A stretch of DNA of 64,000 bases, from positions 6,572,001-6,636,000 of the forward strand of contig CM041465.1 of the NCBI GenBank assembly GCA_023213395.1, in the 5' to 3' direction. Numbering within the stretch: position 1 is the stretch's first letter; every line of letters starts with the position of its first letter. Made by a program: the position numbers and the translations under genes. Below the pieces are notes generated by a model. The model searched no databases, was not told the origin of the DNA, and saw only the letters and a list, made by a program, of their open reading frames with translations. Positions 44,505 through 56,226 of the stretch are shown here, one piece after another. The stretch comes from Cycas panzhihuaensis. Its lineage: Eukaryota > Cycadophyta.

Positions 44505-45860
44505 TGCCCTCAAAGCTTGGTGATCTCAGGGTGCTCTAGGACAAATTGCTCATTCTCCCAGGTTACATCTTCTCACAGAAGTTGTTTCCATTTGATGAGA
44601 TACTCAATGATTTGTCTGGATCGTAGATGTCGAATTCTTCAATCAATGATACATTCTGGAATGAGTTGAAGTTGCCCCTCCTCATTTAAGATAGGTAATT
44701 CTGTTTGAACTTGTACTTGTTGCCCAATTACCCTCTTGAGACATGAAACATGAAAGACATTATGGAGCCTTGATAGTGGTGGTAAGTCCAAGGCATATGC
44801 AACTTCACCAATCTTCTTGAGAATTTTGTAACGCCCATAAAATCGAGGTTGTAATTTATGTTGCCCATTCCATTTGAAAGATGCCTACTTATACGATTGC
44901 AACCGTAAGTATACCCAATCACCTAGTTGAAATGCTTGTTCACTTCGCCCTTTATCTGCTTGTTGTTTCATCTGATTTTGTGCAAGGTTCAAATTTTCCT
45001 TGAGTAGCTTAAGAATCTGTGTTGTTTGTTGGATGTGGTCTTCGACTGCTTGAACCTTTGAACTGATTATGGCATAGTTTTTAAGTGTGGGTGGTTCATA
45101 GCCATATAATGCTTGGAACGAAGTCATTCCTATTGATGTATGATAGGTTGTATTATACCACCATTCTGCTAAAGGAAGCCAATGATGCCACTGCCCCTGC
45201 TTATCTGAAGCAGAACAACGAAGGTATCCTTCAAGGCACTTATTAACCACCTCAATTTCACCATTTGTTTGTGGATGGTAGGATGAGCTCATTGTTAGTT
45301 TAGTACCAAGTAGATGGAACAGTTCTATCCAGAAGTTGCTGGTAAACTTGGGGTCCCGATCACTGACTATGCATTTAGGCATGCCATGCAACCTGTGTAT
45401 ATCCTTTAAAATGATCTCAGCAATTTGCTTTGCCTTATATGTGGCTTGAATGCCACAAAAATGAGCATATTTAGTTAGCCCATCAACAACCACCAGTATA
45501 GCATCTTTTCCTTCTGACTTGGGCAGACTCACAATGAAGTCCATAGAAATTTCTTCCCATCGTTGATTTGGTATGGGAAGGGGTTGCAGCAATCTTGGAG
45601 ACTTGACTGTTTCTGTCTTATGTCGTTGACAAATTTCACATGAGAAAACATATCTCTTTACATCTCCTTTTTGTCCCTTCCAAAAGAAAGATTGTTTTAT
45701 GCAGTGGTATGTTCGTAGGAACCCCGAGTGACCTGCTATTGGAAAGGCATGTGCAGCATGTAAAATTTGCTCCTTAAGGCTAGAGTGAGGGCATATATAT
45801 ATTCGATTCTTATACCAGAGAATATTTGAAGAGCATGTATAATGGGTTGAATGCCCTACT
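44505..45860 (-). pseudogene. gypsy integrase with C-terminal chromodomain (element G)
   Basis: Zinc-binding start: HAAHAFPIAGHSG, then CEICQRHK (45790-45630). Catalytic core 45592-44885: WEEISMDFIVSLP (Asp), VSDRDPKFTS (Asp) and HPQTNGEIEVVNK (Glu), an intact D-D-E set in one open frame of 235 codons. After a stop at 44885 come SFKWNGQHKLQPRFYGRYKI (GPF-like), then LHNVFHVSCLK. Finally a chromodomain at 44650-44515 reads PECIID, RQIIEYLIKWKQLL and EDVTWENEQFVLEHP, carrying two stops. Chromodomains bind modified histones in this family and can direct insertion. Presence of this tail identifies a chromovirus. Confidence 0.9.
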
Positions 45861-45883
45861 CCAGCTTGAAGGTCTTGAATGAT

Positions 45884-47433
45884 CTACTTTGTAAAGGAGT
45901 CCTGATCCCATTCTTGCTTGGCGACCGCTATCCAAGAGGGATTGACTGTCGTGATAGAATATAGTGCAGAACCTTCTTCCTTACGAGATAAAGCATCAGC
46001 AACTATATTATCCTTGCCTTTTTTATATATGATTTCAAAGTCAAAAGCTTGCATTTTGGTGACCCATTTTTGTTGTTCCTCAGATGTTGTCCTTTGAGAT
46101 AGGAAATATTTTAAGCTATCATGGTCTGTTTTAATTTGGAAATGTGTTCCCAATAAATATTGTCGCAATTTCCTAACTGCATGAAGAATTGCTAACATCT
46201 CCTTCTCATAGGTGGATTTGACCTGTTCCTTGGGTGTAAGTTGACAACTTTCAAAGGCCAAAGGTTTCCCTTCTTGCATTAAGACTACTCCAATGCCTTG
46301 CCCCAATGCATCACATTCAATGGTGAAGGTCTTTGTGAAGTCTGGTGTTGCAAGGACTGATGTGGTAGTTAAAGTCAGCTTTAGGTGTTCAAATGCTTCA
46401 GAGGCCTTATCATTCCAATGAAAGGAATCCTTTTTTAACAAGTTGATTAAAGGGGAAGCAATCCTTACATAGCCCTGAACAAACTTTCAATAATAGTGAT
46501 TCCTAAGAATCCACGAAGGCCCTTGATGTTTTTGGGTTTAGGCCAGTTTGTGATAACTGCTATTTTCTTAGGATTCACCTTGACTCCTTCTTGAGAGATA
46601 ATATGGCCCAAATATTCTATTTATGTTTGCCCAAATTGACATTTTGATTTTTTTGCATAAATCTGGTTCTCTGCAAGCACTTGTAATGCCTTATCAACAT
46701 GCTGAAGATGGTCTTCCCACGTACGACTGAAGATCAGAATGTCATCAAAAAACATTAACATGAGCTTCCTTAAGTAAGGCCGAAAGAGTTTATTCATGAG
46801 TCCTTGAAAGGTGGATGGAGCATTAGTCAAGCCAAATGGCATGACTAAAAATTCATAGTGACCTTCATGTGTACGAAATGCAGTTTTATGAACATCCTCT
46901 GCCTCGATCCTGAATTGATGGTATCCTGACCATAAGTCCAATGATGTGAAGAACATTGCTCCATGGAGTTCATCCAAGAGTTCATCGATGACTAGTATAG
47001 GAAATTTATCCTTGATGGTTATCTTATTGAGCTCGCGGTAGTCTACACACATGCAAAATGAGCCATCCTTTTTTCTTACTAAAATCACCGTGGCAGAAAA
47101 AGTACTTTTACTTTCCCTAATAATACCAGCATTAAGGAGTTCTTGAACTAGTCGTTCAATTTCATTCTTTTGCTCGTAGGGATATCGATATGGTCGAATT
47201 CAAGGAGGATTGCTTTCAGCTACCAGGTCAATGCTATGATCTTGGTCACGTACTGGGAGAAGACCTTGAGGAATATCCTGAAAGACCTGGTTGTGGCGAT
47301 GAAGTACCAATTTTAAGTCATTTGGTATACCATCATCTTGGAGAATGTCCCCTTCTATTGGAAGTTCTTGACCTTCCAGAGCATAACATTTGGCAATGAT
47401 TCCTGTGCCACCCTTTTTAATGAACCTCTCCAT
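45884..47433 (-). pseudogene. gypsy reverse transcriptase and RNase H (element G)
   Basis: RT: linker ending [14 protein letters not shown] near 47190, then [34 protein letters not shown] and FFDDILIFS (FFDD at 46752-46741), with [14 protein letters not shown]. Stops occur after SNPP (47200) and near 46620. RNase H 46441-45884 is one open frame: FTIECDALGQGIGVVLMQ, STYEKEMLAI, KTDHDSLKYFLSQ and IVADALSRK. Relatives have Asp-Ala-Ser in the first block; here it is Asp-Ala-Leu. Catalytic residues are otherwise in place. Confidence 0.9.
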
Positions 47434-47480
47434 ACGGTGTGAGCTGATGATTGGGTCGGCGGAGGAATGATCCCATTCAA

Positions 47481-48869
47481 TTAATAGTCAATTCCTTCAG
47501 AAGTAAATCGGATGAAGAGCTCTTGCATATTTAGTTGAATGGTCCCCAGTGGTTTGAGCCATTGTACCCCTAATACAACATCAACTCCTCCAATAGGAAT
47601 GGCATACATAGAAGTGGAGAGGCGATAGTCACCCATTTGCAACTTGATATTATGACATTTTCCCCCACAAGCGAGTGTCCCTCCATTAGCCACCATAACC
47701 TGGAAAGTTTTGACAAGATATGGAAAACAATTGAGTTCTTCAACAAGTTTCCGATTAATGAAATTGTGGGTGCTCCTAGAATCTATGAGGACAACCACCT
47801 TCCTTTTCTTAATGTACCAAATAAGTTTGAGTGTCTGAGGGGTTGCAATTCCAGCTAGGGCATGCACAGATATAGTAGCAGTATCTTCTTCTTCCTCCTC
47901 AGGTGGGTCACAATCATTATTTTCTAGCTCTAATGAGGCTTCTTCTACTAGTTCATCATCTTGAACATCCTCAATTATGAATAAGCGTCATTCAGGACAC
48001 TTACGGTCTTTATTCCTCTTTTGGTTACAACGAAAACATAACCCTTTCAACCGTTTCTCATCCATCTCTTGGGAAGTCATTCGTCGCACACCAGGAACTT
48101 GAAATTGTGGTCACTTTTCTGGGAATGTTCGTTGGAGGGGTCGGGATGCCTTATTTTTTGCTTCAATATGTTGAGCAAAATTGGTAGTTGTAGAGATGTT
48201 ATCAGGTTTTAAGAGTCGCAACTCATGTTTGATGTCATCTCGTAACCCACCAATGTACAACTCAAGTAATTTATTCTGACAAAGACCATCAACCCTTGTG
48301 GAGAGACGTTGGTATTCTGTTGTATAAGCTAAAATAGTCCCCTCCTGTCTGACTTTAGCTAACTGGTTAAAGTGGTCATGATCTCAGGTACTATCATATT
48401 GAGCTATAAGATCCTTGATAAAACCCTCCCATTGATAACTAAGCCCACCAATTATTTTCGTAACCCATTGGTACCATTGGTAGGGTTTAGTTTCCATGTG
48501 TAGAGAAGCAAGAGGGATCTTCTTATCTGCTGGAATTTGATGAAGAGAAAAGTATTGTTCCATTTGGGTGATCTAGGTGCGTACATCTGTGCCGTTGAAC
48601 TTCTTAATTTCTACCTTGGGAAGGAAGTTCGGACGAAAGCGCCTACCATCATTACCTTCATCTTCTTTAGTGAAGTGACACCCAGCTATGTGAGTAGTAT
48701 CATCAAAGTCAATCTTTTCTTCCTTAAGAGGTTTCATGGATGTGAGCTCTAACATTACTGCTTCAAAATTTTCATTGAAGTCATTTTGGATTTGTAATAT
48801 ATCTCCTCGAAGTTGTGTGACAGCATCATTGATATCTTGAGTCCAACTTGGGTTCATCTTAGGGGCCAT
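47481..48869 (-). pseudogene. gypsy gag and protease (element G)
   Basis: The start ATG 48869 gives MAPKMNPSWTQDINDAVTQL, a coiled N-terminus. The KKFNGTD block is followed by a stop (48575), then YFSLHQIPADKKIPLASLHM, the retrotransposon gag core, and a stop near 48385. A degraded knuckle reads CFRCNQKRNKDRKC. The protease at 47867-47490 contains VVLIDSRSTHNFI, with the usual D-S-G changed to D-S-R, and then GVDVVLGVQWLKPLG. Gly to Arg at the active site should abolish activity. Closest protease in the window is that of element N. Confidence 0.9.
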
Positions 48870-49456
48870 TAGTTCACAAGACCGAAGTTGAATCCTAGTT
48901 GGTAAATATGAATGAAAAGGATTTGATGGGGTGTCTATAGACTGTTATCCCCAATATTATATAATGAGGCAATATGAATTTTTTTTTTTTGTTACTTCTT
49001 GCTTTTTTGTTTTTTTGTTTTTTTTTTGCTTTTCTTGCTTTTTTGCTTTTTACTTCTTTTTTGTTTTTTTGCTTTTTGCTTTTTTGTTTTTCTGCTTTTT
49101 TGCTCTTTTGTTTTTTTGCTTTTTGCTTTTTTGGTCACTGTTGGCTGACTGACTATGTGCGCATGAGTTGATGACAAACTGGCTAGACATACTAGATTTA
49201 ACAAATTGATGATGACTGACTCACTGACTGACTAAGTGCGCACAAACCACTAATATACTGACCAGGTACACTAGGTATGGACATGTTTGGTTTGCAGGCA
49301 CTCTAATATACTGATCCCAGTCGTAAATAGTATCAACTTATAGAGGCAAACGCTCTACTCTGTAGTTGTACTACCCCGTCTCTAGGGTACGTGGAGAGTA
49401 ACTTCCTGGGGCTAACCGCTTATCAGTGCACTACAAATTGCAGACGGTCAATAGGT
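48870..49456 (-). other. leader of element G, part 1
   Basis: Between gag start and the insertion point of H. It holds the T-rich repeat at 48979-49132 and a repeated CTGACTGACTAWGTGCGCA motif (49143-49170, 49221-49245). No gene. Confidence 0.6.
48979..49132 (-). repeat. T-rich GCTTTTTT simple repeat
   Basis: Irregular units of GCTTTTTTG/GTTTTTTT on the plus strand, i.e. A-rich on the sense strand of G. It would encode a Lys-rich run on that strand; this is best read as a simple repeat. Confidence 0.9.
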
Positions 49457-49461
49457 TTCCT

Positions 49462-50012
49462 TGTTAAACCTTATGTTTACATGTTAAGATAATGTACTTT
49501 TATTTTCATGTAATATGTGTACTTTTTACTTTAGGGGTGACTTATCACTTAAGTGATAAAGTGCACACCCATATTTTTTCTAGTGACACAACGTTGTCAC
49601 TAAAGGGTCAAATGGACCCTCATGCATTTTTGCTCACATGAGAGCCCAAAAGGACACGTCCAACATGCAAGGCATGTATCTTGGATGTTTGACACTTGTC
49701 AAACATCCAAGGCCTTAGGTCTTTCATCTCACTCTATATAATGAGACCTCTTCTCATTATCTCATAAGAGAGTTGGAGCTGTATTGTTATGCTGTCAGTT
49801 TGCTAATCAAACTGTTCATTCTTTGGAGGTTGGACCAATTCCAACTCCACATATTGGGTATTATTTTCTCTTGCTCCTTCATTTGTGCTTTGTCTCTTTG
49901 CTCTCTATTTTCCTTGAGATTATTATACTTGTTTGTATTTCTGCAACTAGAACTAGAGTGATCATAGTTTCTAGATCTTGGGACTGTTGAGGCCATCTAG
50001 CCTCTTTTCACA
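49462..50012 (+). repeat. 5' LTR of element H
   Basis: TGTTAAACCTTATG to CTCTTTTCACA, 551 bp. TATA-like CTATATAATGAG lies at 49733-49744; the 3' copy matches closely and carries an extra ATA there. Confidence 0.95.
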
Positions 50013-50014
50013 TT

Positions 50015-50026
50015 TGGTATCAGAGC
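50015..50026 (+). other. primer-binding site of element H
   Basis: TGGTATCAGAGC, an exact tRNA-Met complement, two bases after the LTR. Confidence 0.95.
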
Positions 50027-50286
50027 AAGAGGAGACTAGCTCCCTCATTACGGTTTCTGTTGCTCAAGGAGATTTGAAGAAAGCTACAAACCCTTGGTGA
50101 CAACCTTCACACTCTGAAGGCGATCCAAGGTTTGTTTTGAAGTTTTTATTGCAGGTTCAAGCATTTTGGAGCTACATTTGCAGGCTGGAGCAAGCACATT
50201 TCAAATCTGAAATTTTTTTCAGACTTTTATCAAGAGTGCAGCACTCACTGTTTTCCAAAAACAGTGATTTTCTCTAATTTTTTCAT

Positions 50287-50735
50287 ACTCAAAGAGTTGT
50301 TTTCCATGATTTATGAGAGCTATTTTCATACTTAAAGAGCTATTTTCATACTTAAACAGCTGTTTTCATACTTAAACAGCTGTGTTTTCATACTTAAAGC
50401 GTTGTTTTCCATGATTTATGAGAGTTGTTTTCATACTTAAAGAGTTGTTTTCATACTTAAACAGTTGTGTTTTCATACTTAAAGAGCTGTTTTCATACTT
50501 AAACGGCTGTGTTTTCATACTTAAAGAGCGTTTTCCATGATTTATGAGAATTGTTTTCATACTTAAAGAGCTGTTTTCATACTTAAACAGCTGTGTTTTC
50601 ATACTTAAAGAGCTGTTTTCATACTTAAACAGCTGTGTTTTCATACTTAAATAGCTGTTTTCCATGATTTATGAGAGCTATTTTCATACTTAAAGAGTTG
50701 TTTTCATATTTAAAGAGTTGTTTTCATACTTAAAT
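50287..50735 (+). repeat. 20/22-bp tandem array in leader of H
   Basis: About 20 units of the form RAGCTGTTTTCATACTTAAA (20 bp) and CAGCTGTGTTTTCATACTTAAA (22 bp). A variant unit with TTTCCATGATTTATGAG recurs at 50301, 50406, 50532 and 50658, i.e. 105, 126 and 126 bp apart. The antisense strand is open for 97 codons across the array, an effect of the repeat unit. Confidence 0.95.
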
Positions 50736-52034
50736 CTGCTATTTATGTTCAGTTTTCTGTCTGTTAAACTACCAAAAGGCTTTATTTCTGTCAGTTGAAC
50801 TGCCAAAAAGACTTTATTTCTGCCTTGCTTTGGTATGCGGGGAGTGAAATGTGTTCTTAAAGGCAGTAAGCATCACTACTGGATCCATCACATTTTGTGC
50901 TATAGGCATTCATGAAATTGACTTTGTCTTGCATCTTGTTTTACGAAACTACATGCTACATGGTAAACTTCTTGAATAAGATAAAGCAAGTATCTGACGG
51001 TGAATCTGAGCTCTTCTATGGCATTTTCAAGGTTTTCGAACAAGTGTTAATTGACTTTAAGAGAAGTGATCTCAAGTGTTTTCATATCAAAAAAAGTGAT
51101 ATTTAATCACTAATTTTTAAACACTTTTAAGGCACCTTGCATGGTGACCTAATAACCCTTAGTCTCAAAGAGGGTTCAAAACACTTTGTACTTAATAAAA
51201 ATCACTTCTTCCTTTGATCGTTGGGACTAATTTAAAGTCCCAACACTTGGTGCTTGATGTCCATTTTCATGCAAGTAGTTCTCTTACCTTCATTTTTTCA
51301 GCATTAAAAGGAACCCACTTGTATCTTCATCACAAGTTTTGCATTACTTCATTCGATTACTTAAGCTTTTTTCAAAAAAGTACTTTGCAAAACTTATTGT
51401 AATCAAGCATTTGGTTTCTTACTTGGATCAACAAAGCACTACATTTTTCATTAAAGTGCTCATTGTAAAAACACTTCTAGTGTTTATATTGGTGTACTTA
51501 CATTGCTTCCTCTTGAAGCCACTTTCATTGTAAAGCTTAATCAAAGCATTTTCATAAGTACATTTTCCAAGCAAAAAGAAATCTAAGTTCACTTTAAAAT
51601 CGCTAAAAGTGACTTAAAATCTATTGGAGAGGCCCAAAAAAGGTTCAAACCTTGCCTCTAAATTAACCTTAAGCTTGGTGTATTCCCTAGGGGACCAACC
51701 GTCTGATCGATGCACGACAATTAAGGTTGCTTGAGGGAAAGGAGGTTCGAAAAGGGTGTTATTGTACATGAATCGGGGAAAGCATGGTACGTCCATGCAG
51801 ATCAACCCTACCTGCCTTGTCTTAGATTTAACTTGGCCAACTATTGGATCTCCTCTATAAGATCAAAGTTGGACCAACTCTATAGCCTAGTCCTCCACCC
51901 CTCATCATTCCATTCAGTTGTTGGATCTTCTAGTAAGATCAGGACTGTTGGTTTCGTTAGAAGGTGGAACTTAAGCGATGAAAGCTTTGAGTTTCCAGGT
52001 TATCTACTAGCTTCAAGCTTTTATAAACTGAAAC
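50736..52034 (+). other. leader of element H after the array
   Basis: 1.3 kb without a gene. The part from 51628 to 52034 aligns with 26230-26658 of element E. Confidence 0.6.
51847..51940 (+). other. two leader hairpins of element H
   Basis: GATCTCCTCTATAAGATC (51847-51864) and GATCTTCTAGTAAGATC (51924-51940) form short stems ending in GATC. E has AGATCTATTTACAGATC and GATCTTCTTTGTAAGATC at matching positions; loops differ while stems are kept. Confidence 0.5.
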
Positions 52035-52883
52035 ATGGCTACCATAAGGATGCTAAATGCATGCACCATTCAGTTAACAGGACAAGATAATTATCAAGAA
52101 TGGAAGAGACTCACTCAGAACTTGCTAATCATAAACGAATTTTGGAGTTATGTTTCTGGGAGATTACCTCGACCAACACCTATTATCAATAGCGATGTTA
52201 CTGTGGAACCTGATGATGCTTTACTTGCTGCTTGGGAAGCCAAAGATTAAATTGCTTTGGCATTCCTTCACATGATTGTTGATTTGCATGTAGATCAGAA
52301 TATTGCTTGTGCTAAAACTTCTAAGGAAGCTTGGGACACTTTGTCCTCGTTGTATGAAAGGCGAGATCAAGCTCGCATTTTAATGGTTAAGGCAAAATTG
52401 TATTCTGTTAAGTTTGTCAAGCCCATGTCGGCTTTTCTTTCCTCCATCAAGGAGGTATGTAATGAACTGAATACACTTGGAAGTCCAGCTACAAGGAATG
52501 AATTGATCACATCCATCACCAAAGCTTTACCCAAGGACTACAATGGCTTCATTTCGTCTACTACAAGAGATGGTTCGCTCAAAACTATGACATTCAACGA
52601 ATTTGAAAGTCTGCTACTTCAAGAAGAACAAATCTACACTAAAGATAATGAGGAAGAACCATCTACATCAGGTGCATTCACGGCCAACTCAAAGGCCAAA
52701 CAGCAACCCAAACCTACACTTTCAAAGCAGTTTGGGAACATGAACATTGGGTATTCAAGGATCAATGTTGTATGTCATTATTGTGGCAAACCTGGCCACA
52801 TAGCACTTTTGATTGTCCGGAAAAAGCAAGCGGATCTGGCGGCGGCAATCACGTCATCCGAATCGGCGGCAGCCACGTCGTGA
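52035..52883 (+). pseudogene. copia gag of element H
   Basis: The start ATG 52035: MATIRMLNACTIQLTGQDNY followed by QEWKRLTQNLLIINEFWSYV. The core includes EAWDTLSSLYERRDQARI and LPKDYNGFISSTTR (UBN2-type gag). A single stop TAA 52248 interrupts an otherwise open 283-codon frame. The knuckle CHYCGKPGH begins at 52774, but its last Cys is in the +1 frame (HSTFDCPEK), so a frameshift lies within it. Very similar to gag of E. Confidence 0.9.
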
Positions 52884-54480
52884 TTACTAGCAAAGATTTC
52901 AAGAATAGCGGCAAAGAAGAAGAACCCCCTCGACCAAATCGAGGTGCCTATCGAGGAGATCAAAGAGGAAGGGGGGGTTTCAGAGGTGGCAATCAATGCC
53001 ACTTTAATCAGTTTGCAGATGAAGACAAACTGTTTTGTGCATATCAGACATCCAAGGTTGATGAAACTTGGATTATTAATTCTAGAGCTTCACAACACAT
53101 GACTAGAAGTGAAGAGCTCCTCACCAACATCAAGGAAGGCAAAGGTCAATCAGTGACCTTTGTGAATAATCAATCTGTCAAAATTTCACGAGTAGGCACA
53201 ATAACTCCATTTTCTTCTTCATCAAATCCTTCCTCCTCATTTCCTGATGGCAATGCCTATTTAATACCTTCAATGGACAAAAAATTTACTATCTGTTAGC
53301 AAGTTGGACAAGCAACAGATGAGTGTATTGTTCCAAAACGGGAAATGTATAATCAGTGACAAAGAAGACCAAGTAGTAGGCTGGCTATGAGGATCAAGGC
53401 CTCTACAAGTTGGATGCAAATAATATAACACTTGATTCTCGCTTACTCACGGTTCCATTGTCACTCCTTACTTGTCCAAGATGCAACTTTGGCATCAACG
53501 TCTAGGCCATTTGAGCTTAGACAATCTGAGGTAGATGATCAACAAGAACATGGTACATGGGCTTCCTAAGATTTATGGAACAAAATGTCTTTGCGAAGCA
53601 TGCATTATGGGAACTCAGCATCGCTTGCCTTTCCCTAAAGGCAAAGCATGGCGTGCATCACATCCTCTGCAGTTAGTACATTCAGATTTGTGTGGACCTA
53701 TGTCCACATCATCTTTTAGAGGAGCTTTGTATTACATCTCCTTCATTGATGACTTTTCTCACAAAGTCTGGGTCTATTTCATCAAACACAAATCTGAAGC
53801 ATTTTCCAAGTTCAAAGAATTCATGCTTGAAGTGGAAAATGAGTCTGGCCATTCAATCAAAACGTTAAGGACAGACAATGGAGGTGAATTTACATCAAAT
53901 GAATTCACCCAATCTGCGAGGATAACGGCATTCGGAGACAATGACTATACCTCACACTCCTCAACAAAATGGAGTCTCCGAATGAATGAATGTAGAACTT
54001 TGGCCAATAAAGCCAAAGCTATGATGCATGCACAAGGACTCACTCGAGCTTCTTGGCGAAGCATTTCACACAACTACCTATGTGGCCAATCGCGTCCTAC
54101 TACGATGGTCGCCAACATGACACCCGGGAGGCATGGTGCGGCAAAAGCCCTCTTGTCAGCCATTTGAGGACTCTTGGGTGCACTGCTTATATGCACATTC
54201 CCGATCAGCAAAGGAAGAAATTAGACAAGCATAGTCTGAAATGCATCTTTGTAGGTTATGCCATTCACAACAAAGCCTACAAGTTATATGATCCTATAGG
54301 GAAGAAAATGCATCTCTCAAGAGATGTCATCTTTGCTGAAGAAGATCACAAGGAGGTGCAAATAGCATCCATGCAACCTCTCCTTGACAAAGGCAAGAAG
54401 ATTGTTGAGGCCTTCCTTCCCTCTCAATCCTCTACACCATGTACATCATACACTTTTCTTTGGACCGTCTACTTCAACTG
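52884..54480 (+). pseudogene. copia protease and integrase (element H)
   Basis: Gly/Arg-rich nucleocapsid tail (RGDQRGRGGFRGG), then protease TWIINSRASQHMT at 53067, where relatives have I-D-S-G-A: both Asp and Gly are changed. Pre-integrase: MWHQRLGHLSL-like at 53490 and CEACIMGTQHRLPF. Integrase 53535-54167: HSDLCGP (Asp), RTDNGGEF (Asp); the third motif QQNGVSE is in another frame and followed by a stop. The C-terminal part (GCTAYMHIPDQQRKKLDKHS, 54170-54400) is in the next frame. Not functional. Confidence 0.9.
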
Positions 54481-56215
54481 AATTTGCTCCACTTGATCCA
54501 AGCACATCTTCTGTTGACCAACCACTCAGACCAGAAGATCTTGACGTTCAAGTTACTTCGATTCAAAAGTTACCAAAATGGTACACACAAACAGTTCAGG
54601 ACGGTCACATCATTGAAGGAAAACGTCCATCTAAATATCGGCAGCAAACCAATTATGCACTTATGGCTGAAGTGCTTTGTATTGATGAGCCTTCCACTTT
54701 TGAGGAGGCTTCTAAAAATGAAAATTGGAAGGCTGCCATGGATGAAGAGATCCATTCTATTGAAAAGAATGGAACTTGGAATTTGGTTGAATTGCCTAAA
54801 CACAAACAGGCAATCAGTTGCAAATGGGTCTACAAGGCCAAATTCCATTCCGATGGTTCACTTAAAAGGCAGAAGGCCCGCCTTGTGGCAAAAGGATTTA
54901 AACAAAAAGAAGGCATTGACTATGAAGAAACTTTTGCACCAGTGGCGAACATGAACACCATCAGACTCATTTTGGCCTTAGCTGCTCAATGCAAATGGCA
55001 CATTTGCTCGGATGGACGTGAAGAGCGCCTTTCTTAATGGCGATCTTCAGGAGGAGGTGTATTTGGAGCAACCTCCCGGATACAAAGTACAAGGCAAGGA
55101 GCATTTTGTATATCGCCTAAAAAAGGCGTTATATGGCTTGAATCAAGCTCCAAGGGCATGGTGCTCGAAGATCGATGACTATTTCTTAAGACATGGGTTT
55201 CATCGATCTACATCAGATCCTAATCTGTATATAAAAAATGAAAAGAACCATGTAATTTTTATTGCCTTGTATGTAGATGACTTAGTGATCACTAGTAGTG
55301 ACACTTAGATGATTCACATTCTCCTAGATGATTTGAAGACAAGCTTTGAGATGACAGATCTTGGACTTCTCCATTACTTTTTAGGCTTTGAGATATGGCA
55401 ACAGCCAGGTTGTATCTTCATTTCCCAAGCGAAATATTCTTGGGACATTTTGCAGCAGTTCAGGATGCACGACTGCAAAACAACGCCTACACCTATGGAG
55501 AATGGATCTAAGCTTACTCTCAATGAGGAAGCTGCACCAGCAGATCCCACACTTTACCGGCAATTGATTGGGAGTCTCATTTATCTCACCAACACTCGAC
55601 CCGATATTTCATTTGCTGTTGGGATTTACTCACGTTACATGTCTCAACCCAATCAGATAAACTAGAATGCAGCCAAACGCATACTTAAGTACATCAAAGG
55701 CACATTGCAGCATGGCCTTGAGCATGCACATAATGAGAACTTCACTCTGGAAGGGTTCTCAGATTCTGATTGGGCAGGTTGCCAAGATAGCAGGAGATCA
55801 ACCTCGGGATCTTGTTTTCCCTTGGTTCGTGATTGTTTCGTGGAGTTGCAAGAAGCAACCCAATGTTACCTTGTCCTCCACCAAGGCAGTACAAAGCGGC
55901 GATCAGGTGCAACTTGTGAGGCTATCTGGCTACGATGGATTCTTGGGGAATTTGGACTTGAGCAGGGTCACCCCACCAGCATACATTGCGACAATCAAAG
56001 TGTGCTCAAGTCAGCTAAGAATCCAGTCTTTCATGCGCGGACAAAACACATCAAGGTTCACCATCACTTCATCAGAGAGCATGTTCAGAATGGTGAGATC
56101 AACCTCCGATCTGAGACCAGCAGGAGGCAATGAGACATCTTTACCAAGCCTCTTAGTAGAGAAGCGTTTGTAAAATTGAGAGATGGTCTTGGTGTCCGGC
56201 TTAACATTGTAAATA
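54440..56215 (+). pseudogene. copia reverse transcriptase and RNase H (element H)
   Basis: RT: LPKWYTQTVQDG, TWNLVELPKHK and [21 protein letters not shown], a frameshift near 55005, then [28 protein letters not shown] and YVDD at 55270-55281. A stop TAG 55306 follows; the same frame continues with FEMTDLGLLHYFLGF and SLIYLTNTRPDI. RNase H: GFSDSDWAGCQDSRRSTSG (Asp), a frameshifted STKA block, and CDNQSV (Asp). It ends IFTKPLSREAFVKLRDGLG. Four or five breaks in total; one of the better preserved pol genes here. Confidence 0.92.
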
Positions 56216-56217
56216 GT

Positions 56218-56226
56218 AAGAGGGGG
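56218..56226 (+). other. polypurine tract of element H
   Basis: AAGAGGGGG directly before the 3' LTR. Confidence 0.9.

Noticed and set aside
48931-49171. Phe-rich plus-strand frames that look like membrane proteins
   Set aside because: Translation of the same T-tract, antisense to element G.
48992-49204. Lys-rich minus-strand frame ending KKTKKQKSKK
   Set aside because: Follows a T-rich simple repeat; better explained by slippage than by a protein.
50372-50665. 97-codon minus-strand frame with repeated SMKTQLFKYEN units
   Set aside because: It is the antisense translation of the tandem array in the leader of H and has no independent support.
50287-50735. CRISPR-like repeat array
   Set aside because: Units are contiguous 20/22-bp repeats without unique spacers, in a plant retrotransposon leader.
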